From assembly GCA_900169235.1 (NCBI GenBank), contig FWCC01000296.1, forward strand, positions 146,762 to 210,761: a DNA stretch of 64,000 bases. The letters run 5' to 3'. Below, piece after piece: positions 56,309 to 64,000 of this stretch. The DNA comes from Zarea fungicola. Lineage: Eukaryota > Ascomycota > Sordariomycetes > Hypocreales > Cordycipitaceae. The notes below the pieces were generated by a model that made no database searches, was not told the DNA's origin, and saw only the letters and a program-made list of their open reading frames with translations. Every line of letters starts with the position of its first letter. Within the stretch, counting starts at the first letter, position 1. Both the position numbers and the translations under genes were made by a program.

Positions 56309-58395
56309 TAGATCTTAATGCTCAACGGCGTGGTGGATGCGGCGCAGCCTCGCAGGGAGACACTTGCCATTTGGCACTACTGGCAATTCGATCATCCCGG
56401 TATTATGGGCAAGTTTTAGCCACCAGTACAAAAGCAACTGGATGACGATCTACACTTAAACTCATGGTCGATGCAAGTTACAGACAGATACACGAAGCCA
56501 GCATGATGCTGGCCGCGCCATGTGCATTGTTCCAGTTTAGATTTGGGTCCGGATAAGGCATTTTTTACTGAGACAAATGCATGCGCACGGTTCATAGACG
56601 TCGTCTGTGTTCGCTCGAGAGGGATTCATTGGAGGACCGACCCGCAAAGATCAACCCCCAGCTAACTAGTTACTGCAAAACGTTATCTGTGAATGGCTGT
56701 CTGTTTCACAAGGGAGGTCTCTCTCTGTAGGGTAGTCGAGAAACGAGCAACCCAAGGTTGCTAAATGATCGTAGAAAGCAGCCTCTCGTCACTTGTCAGT
56801 ACCAGGTTTTTCTTCGGTATCATTTACAGTCTATTTCACATGCTGTTGGCAAGACTCAGGTACTGACAGGTACTGATCCAAGTACGGAACCAGTGGTCAT
56901 GACACGACGGGCATGACACTCAGTCGTTATTGCAGAGCTGGACTAATAACAATGCCTCTACTCCGTATGTACCATCAAGATGGGGTCAAAAGTAAAATAC
57001 TACCCCGATCAATTCACTTCTTCATTCAGCAATCGCCAATTAGATATGCACAGTGGAGACAAGAACAGATACTTGCTGGAGCTTGAGTCTGCGCTGGTGG
57101 CCGTTGCGTCGAGAAAAGGAAGAATATCTGGACCCTTGATCCATGTAAGAGACACACTCAAGCAGCAAAGCTAGCCTCCTGACAGCCGACTGCATTCTGA
57201 GCCGGCATCAACTCCACCAGCGTCCGCTCCACACCTTGGAAATGGGGGTGGCTAATCCGGTGTTGGTGCTACGGTTGCTACCAGACATACACTGCGTACT
57301 GGTACACAGTTACTGAGAAGCTACTTGGTTTTCCTGGCTTGACGTTGTCCCGCGCTATGCAGTCACGGAGTAACAAGCCGTGATAGTTTAACGAGGCAAA
57401 GTGCCGCTGTCCCAGTCGATCCTCAATGTACGTCATAACTATATTTTCTGTAGTCACCTCCCAGAACGACGCAAAATAGAAGATGACTTCGGTGTTTCCG
57501 AATCATATTTTCCCCTTCATTACATGAGCGAGTCGTGACTTCTTGGCGCAACGAAGAGGCTTTGCGCAAAACGTGACAAGAAGCCTCCGCCCACGCGCCC
57601 AAGCCTCACAGCAGGAAGAGGTGTGTGATAAAGAACCGTCGCTCTCGCCGCCACCACCAGTTTTCTGGCAATTGGGTTGGTTCTGGCCGTTGCGCAGAGA
57701 GCAAATAGGCGATGTTGTCGCCTTGTCAAAAATTCGCACAGACCACAAGATTGGCGAACTGCTCCCCCCTCTTGGTTTACTTTGGGTAGGAGTGAAGAAA
57801 ACCACGTCAGCATTTCCCATCAAAGTCCATGGCACCCTAGTAATAAAAAACAAGGCTAGTAGCTGACATACATGAACAATGAACCAGGAAATCGTTTCAT
57901 GCAAAACCCGATGGTCTAATAAGTAACAAGGCACGTCTTGGCGAAATTCCGCGATGGTCAGTTTTCTTACTCAGTCCCACGTTGGCCGATTGTTGACGGC
58001 ACATTGGTTGGCGGGCGGGCAGTGCTTACGTGGGGGAATAAGAAACGTTTTACCGGCGTGGAGGCTGTCTTCGCCCCCAACATTGAATTTCTGGATTAAT
58101 TAGAGGGGCTATAAATACAGCGAACTGGTTAATATTAATCTGAAAAACCGCCCTGCCGGTAGCTGGACGCCTTGTGGTTGGAGGCGTGTTTTTTTGGTTT
58201 CAAGTCGCGAAAAAGGGCTCTTGTTCTTGGCTGCCCATGCGCCGCCACAAACTCCGTAGCTTTTTGTCTTCTCTTTTTTTTTTATCACCGCCTGCTCGCA
58301 AACACAGGGAGAAGCAGAGCAAGATGACCATAGGCAAATACAACATGTACTGGTAATGTAACTAACAGGATTTGTTTTTGTCCTTTTTTTTTATC

Positions 58396-58414
58396 AAAAA
58401 AAAAAAAAAAAAAA
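58396..58414. repeat. Poly-A tract (19 A) after a T9 run
   Basis: A T9 run, ATC and then 19 A form a near-palindromic homopolymer pair. It may be a sequencing-prone site or the tail of a retroposed sequence; no target-site duplication was found. Confidence 0.9.
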
Positions 58415-61400
58415 GCACAAAATAGCTGGGCCACACGGTTGGCTAACGCTACCGAGTCAAAGAGGGGGTCTGTGCCGGTCCAGCAAGTTACTAGCAGGTC
58501 ACTAACACGGACGCCACCTCCGCCTTTTAATGTACGATAGCGGCACGCGGTGAGGTTCTCGCGTAGGCGAAACTACCAGTAACAATTTCTGCAATTTTTT
58601 TTATTGACTGGCTTATTAAAACCCTCGTCGTCGAACAGCTATGGGTTATGCCCTCGTCGTAATGTTGGCAACGTCATATTTGCATATCCACCCATACCAA
58701 CCGCCTGCTGCGTGACACGCGCCGCACCCGTGCGTCAAGCCATGTTCAGCTATGATGAAAGACGGCCAGCGCCCGAAGCTCAAAATCATAAAAGGGCTGG
58801 CCAGTCTATTCAGCCAGCAATTTCCATCACTAGCCCATGGCAATTATACCAGAGTTCAAGGACATTCTAATGTAATAGCAGAGAGACAAGCGTCATATGC
58901 CGTTCGCCATGTTGCCCATCTAGAGGCGACGGTACAATTAAGTGTCTTGGCTGCACGCCCTCCAAACTACCCAAGCAAATGAGTGTGGCAGCCAAGAGTC
59001 AAGGCTGCATGAAACGCCAACGGTAGTGACAGGCGAAGATGTTCCTGTCCAACTAGAATGATCTGCAGAGCTCACGCCATTTATCGCCAATGCATATATA
59101 CCTGCATCTAAAATAGCGCCGCCATGCATTCGCCATGTTGATGTCTATACGCCATAGGGATGATGGTGAGTTGTAGGTTAGCACTTCAGTAGCACGACGA
59201 CTCAAGAGACGTGATTGCCGAGTCCTGCAGTAGAGTAGCATTAGAGGAAGAAGTATAGTAACTGGGCCTGTAAACACAACTACAATGTCGACCCGATTTG
59301 CGATATCATGGCTACGATGGTGTAGATGGGAATCGCTACTAAATCTTGATCTTCTGACTTGTACTCCAGCCAAATGGGGTAAAACCTGCCCCAAAGCCGT
59401 TCCTCGAAAACAGGACTGCCGCCGAAGCTGGGAACCCACCAGGCCGTATGGACCATTTAGCCACTAGGGCCAAGCAGTAAACGCAAATGTACGTAAAACT
59501 GCCCGACCCGTTGCATACTGGATGAATATGGACCGCCGCATTGGCCGCTACAACATTGAGGTTCTAAGACGCTGTAGCGTGGCGGGCCGTTCCCGAGCAA
59601 GCAATGGTGTACTGGAATCAAGCTACCAAAGGCAGCATAGGCCAGCTCCCGGTCGCCTGCCCCCTCTCCTAGGCCAGATGAGTCTAAGACATACTCTACC
59701 GTTCAAGTTACGCTGATAGATTGTCTATTTGATATTTACTTCCCATGACTTGAACGCTACATCAGCCAATGTAGCTAAGTGGCGTATTGTCACCCTCGGC
59801 TGTGGCCTGGTAAGCAATCCCATTGGAGCACCACGATGCACTAACTTGTAGTTGCAGACGTCGTGCGGCGTAGACACTACTGCTAGGCGAAGGAGAAGCC
59901 CAGTCCCTCCCTCTGGCCACCAACTCTGTCGACCTCTCACACCTCTCCATTTCATAGAAGGGAGGGATGAGGGGCAGAAGAAAAGTTCAAGGAGGTCGAC
60001 GGCGTTACTCCCCTGGCCCATCTATGAGTCGCGTTCGCTGAATAGTACGACTCGTTCACAATCACGGCAAGGGGCCGGTACTCATTAATTTGCTAGACAA
60101 AAACCTTGAGCGTGGCGATAGCCGGATAAAGTCCACAACTGTATCCTTTTGTATTACCGTTGGCCATGTTTGGAAGCCCCGAGAGTAAGCTAGCGTAAAA
60201 TTGGGATGTGCCCGCATGGTGGCTTGCAGCAAGGTCCCCAGCTTTTTCCTTATTTGAAAATTGATGCATATTGAACGACCATGGTGCGACAGCCTCTAAC
60301 TTACAGTAAGAGGTTGGCGGCCCAGCATCGTATTGGTTGATCCCATGCTACTCTGCCCCATTATATTCTGTTGAATTCTTCTGTCATGGAAAACTGCGCA
60401 CCAGCGTGCCACACTTGAAGACCTTGCATCGACTCAGCCCTGCTTTATGAGCCTTTTTGTTTGCAGGCAGCTTGATATAACAGTGACTACCTTCCCCAGA
60501 AACCATATCATCAGTTTTTAGAAGAACTAGTTAGTTGGCCAACCGCAGGAATGGTAGTAGCCACCTACGAGAGGGAGCTAACAACTATACATATTCGACA
60601 GGGCCCTGTTTGACTGTGTACTTTTCAACAGCATGGTATATTTTCTTTTTCTTTTGCCTCGGCGCAGAGGCTTGGCGCGTTCTAGCGTGCAGCAGAACAG
60701 GGGCTCTGTTGGATGAGCTGATGTATGTACACTCCGTAGGTTGCCTGCATTGCCTGTCAATGTTGCGGTCGAAGCACATACGATTTGGCGCATTCACGGA
60801 CCACCGCTTTTGGACGATTCCACTTTTCTTTGGAACTGGAAAATTGGCCATTTCTGCGAGCTTGGACGATTGGAAGTGCTGTGGCTTCAATCAAGGCAAA
60901 AATTCAGCAGAAGATCCCCACATTCTGCCACGTGAAGCCCTGGCAGATGGCCTGGGCTTAGTTATAATGATACTTGCCGAGCAGAGGGCAATGTTTATTT
61001 GATGGCGCCAGAGTTCTTATTCTTATTAGAAACATGGGGCTGATATCTAGAAAAAATAAGCCAATGGCGGTGTTGGGGGGGGGCGCCCAGCCGGTGAAGC
61101 CGGACGGGGAGCATGGAACTGGGAATAGGGAGCTGGGAACATAGAACTAAGAGCATTCTCTGAGATGAAAATCCGAGCCTCGCGAAAATTGATAGACGGT
61201 GCAAATTGACGATGGGTACGGAGTATACGAGGTTCGTTTGGAGAGGCTTCGCCAGTTGACGTCTGAGAGGGTAAGAAGGCAGACTACATTCTCATCAAGT
61301 TGCAGAGCAAGGGATCTTGTACATGAACACGGAAACCCTCCATGTAATGAAGTAAGAGAGGTAGGCGTACATACCTATGATACCAAGAATGGTAGCTACC

Positions 61401-63835
61401 CGCAGTTCCTGATTAACATGTCGCAAAGCTGCCGAGACGGTGCCTGTAGCAGATAGAGTATGTCGCAGACGAGTGGCGGGCGCGTTGTGGGCCTTGGGAA
61501 AAGTGCTAGCTGAGTTGGTTACTCGGGATGGTGGAACAAGAACGGGGGTTCTGTCAGTTGGTGACCGACATACAAAGTAATAATATCGGGAGGTTGCGAG
61601 CCTGTTGGCAATAGATAATTCTGTGCACGTACTCTAGTAGGTTGATGCGGGGCTCACTACTAATGTAGTCCTGGCTCGGCACGAGCGATAACGGCAGCTT
61701 GTAGGTAGGCCGCCTAATTGCAAACATTTGGTGATGTCTGGATCAAATCTCCCTCTTATCCCCCAAGTTGCTTTTCGTTTCGTACCGCCATGTATTAATA
61801 CTATTCTTGTGTAAATCCCGGTGGACTAGTAGATAAATTACCGCAATCGGTATGTGATGAGATGTGCTAACCCGCCCCGTCTGGCTGTCTATCAATCAAC
61901 GCATTTTGCTCAAGCAGACAGGGTATCCTTGAAGTGTGTTGGCCGGGAGAAACCAGGCAAAAACTTCCATCGAAAATTCTTTGTCCCATCTTGGGTAAGT
62001 CAAGCCATTCCTATTTTAGAGTGGTGCGGCAGGGGCGGGGTTACCAGCGTCCCCCTGCGGACCCCGTTCTCAACTGGTTTGTAACTAGTCTTTTGATAAT
62101 ACTGAGGTGGTCGTTTGGCTGCTACACAGTTAGCGGACATATTTACGCAACTTGGTTGGATTGAACATGGATAGGAGGGACGGGAAGATGACGGATGGAT
62201 AAGTGGGCGGATAACTAGCTAGTGCAGGAGATCCGAAGACTTATGAAGATCCACCAGAACGGCATTGGTTTATTACTGGTAGTTAGTATTTCTCTGTTTG
62301 CTGCAGTTTACATGTTTCGCTGCGGTTGCCGGTGTTGGTGAGATGACGCACAGAGCGACCGGGTGTTGATGTTTGCAGCTAGGTATTTGTTAATTATTAC
62401 TCGTTCAAGGCTGCTGAGATTACCGGGATGGATGGCGCGCCTGTGTATGTAATACTGGAACATGTGCTAATGTAAGAATAAAATACTGATGTGCATGTAC
62501 TCTCCGTACAAGTCAAGCGTTGACGCAAAATCCAACGCCGATGATGGGCAAGACAATGGATGTGGTGGGCCATTTGAAACAAAGTAATATCGCCAGGTGT
62601 TTCTCGAAACGCCATAGGTTACTTCTTGGTTTCCCACTCGATTTATCCACAGCCTTGTTTGGTCTTCTGCATGCATCTACTGCTTAGAATTTTCCATGGC
62701 GGCGGACAGCTCAACTACTTATGTAGTTGTTCAGTTACTACCTTAATAAGTTACCTACCTACATACTGGTGGCTATTTCTTGTTGCTGCTACCGCTGCAA
62801 TGGTGGCTATCAAAACAAACACTCTCAGTACACTAACTACTAAGCGAGTTGCTTATTATCGTCTGTCAGTTTGGAGGCACTGGTAGGTAGAGCGGACAGG
62901 TGGGCTCTAAAAGGATCAAGAGACCTGAAAACCACTGAAAAAAAAAAGACATATGTCAGATTACATCGATCTCTCCCCCAACCATTTGTTACGTTGACAG
63001 GTTGACAGGTACGTAGTACTGGTCCACATATACAGTACATAAGTATACTTGGCTTTGGACCATCCTGCTGTCCCCCCCCCGTCTCAAAATGATTTCCGCG
63101 GTCAAGAGATACGCTGGGGTGGGCAGAACGGCAGTGAGCCCTGTACCCCTAGCCCAACGTTCCCCTCAGTGGGCAACTCTAGAGTCTAGTGGGACGCTCC
63201 AGTGGGACAGGGCTCGATGGAGAAAAGCATCCCCCAGAAGCTCACTACGACCGTCGGACGCTCCACTATTCGTTCCTTCCAAAGCCCTGTGCGAGACGGT
63301 GCCATGCAGCCACTACAGCTACCTGGAAGGAAAACAAAACCTCCTGCACCCAAGCATACAAGTTAACGTGATTGGGGAGAACAATTCCTACAAACATAGG
63401 TGGCTGGGTAGAGCTGTATCGGATGCCGAATTGTCATAAATAAGAAAGCAGATGGAGAGCGCCGCGGAGATGATTCTTTTTGGTCGTCAGGTACCGACCA
63501 GTACCGACCTGTACTTTTGTCAGTGCTAGGTGGTCCAAGCCTGTGTACTATATTAGTAGCGGGCAAAACTGCTCCTGCCCTGGTCATTTGGTGTTACTGC
63601 CCCAAGTGCCCCTCCAAGACACCACCATATTGCTCCAAGGCAAGGTCAAAATGTTGTAAGAACCCGTATATACATATGGAGTACCCCATCCTTGCTTACC
63701 AGTACATGGACAGGCACTGGTAATGAATAGAGTATCACTGTACTCCGTATCTACCGCCGAACAGCAGGTACCTGTCAAGGCCGGCGGGTTAATGGTTATA
63801 TCACCAGTCAGGTATTATTAACTTGTACATACTCC

Positions 63836-63900
63836 CTACTTCGTACAAGCCTCATAATTAGTTTTTAGTACGTACTATTGCGGTGGTTTGTACGAAGTAG
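63836..63900. repeat. Inverted repeat with nested palindrome
   Basis: Arms CTACTTCGTACAAGCC (63836-63851) and GGTTTGTACGAAGTAG (63885-63900) pair over 16 bp with one mismatch around a 33 bp loop. The loop holds a second, perfect 12 bp palindrome, TAGTACGTACTA. It could form a cruciform, be a miniature element or be a binding site. Confidence 0.85.
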
Positions 63901-64000
63901 AGGTACCGTCTTGTCAGCCATTGGTTGTACCGAGTTACGGGTACCTTTCCAAACCCTGAAAATAACGGTACGTACTCCGGCAACTCCTCCCCTCCTCCCC

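Larger units (their letters stand above)
55770..64000. other. 8.2 kb right-hand stretch without a supported gene
   Basis: No open frame has a recognisable motif. The longest (57503-57934 minus, 60535-61002 plus) overlap other open frames and look random. The stretch holds three TACTCCGTA copies (56959, 61217, 63741), many AGGTAC/GTACC words, an imperfect triple repeat at 56214-56308, a poly-A tract at 58396 and a hairpin at 63836-63900. It may be a regulatory or accessory stretch, or the edge of a repeat-rich zone. Confidence 0.55.

Noticed and set aside
57503..57934. 143-codon minus-strand frame overlapped by open frames on both strands
   Set aside because: Three overlapping frames are open at once and none has a motif, as expected from a stop-poor GC-rich patch.
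60535..61002. 155-codon plus-strand frame
   Set aside because: No domain or family motif; an open antisense frame covers it and composition matches the non-coding flanks.

Overview
The window looks like nuclear DNA of a filamentous ascomycete (Pezizomycotina, probably Sordariomycetes/Hypocreales; a Trichoderma-like genome is a guess from memory, not shown). The signs are short introns (mostly 53-124 bp, GT..AG, some with a visible CTAAC-type branch point), mixed GC content, and fungal families: a velvet regulator, a DUF1996+WSC wall protein, a DUF7729 protein, Bdp1, Bre1 and a Pmd1-type ABC transporter. I resolved 15 protein genes, seven of them spliced. No tRNA, rRNA, CRISPR array, intact transposon or secondary-metabolite core gene was recognised.

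Layout. At 0.3-7.1 kb three minus-strand genes lie in a row: the ER lectin Yos9/OS-9, the rRNA cytosine methyltransferase Rcm1/NSUN5, and a secreted DUF1996-WSC protein with a minisatellite-coded linker. At 7-20 kb there is a very gene-poor stretch whose only gene is a velvet factor (best guess VelC). At 19.7-29 kb are a DUF7729 surface protein and a full-length multidrug ABC transporter, both on the minus strand. After another 5 kb non-coding stretch, which holds two N bases, comes a compact housekeeping block at 34-53 kb: SARAF (calcium entry), BRE1 and BDP1 (divergent), RAD23 (convergent with BDP1), an orphan four-helix membrane protein, a (6-4) photolyase/cryptochrome, a predicted mitochondrial repeat protein and UTP16. 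A conserved orphan beginning MGTRHL sits at 55 kb. The last 8.2 kb carry no gene I can support, only repeats and hairpins.

There is no single pathway cluster. Themes do recur: ER and protein quality control (YOS9, RAD23, SARAF), rRNA and Pol III functions (RCM1, UTP16, BDP1), and UV/DNA-damage functions (BRE1, RAD23, photolyase) within 15 kb. The most unusual signal outside genes is a 9-mer, TACTCCGTA, which I count nine times on either strand, always in non-coding DNA, against about 0.5 expected by chance. No clearly new multi-gene system was found. The best unknowns are the MGTRHL family protein, the four-helix membrane protein and the motif-rich non-coding DNA.
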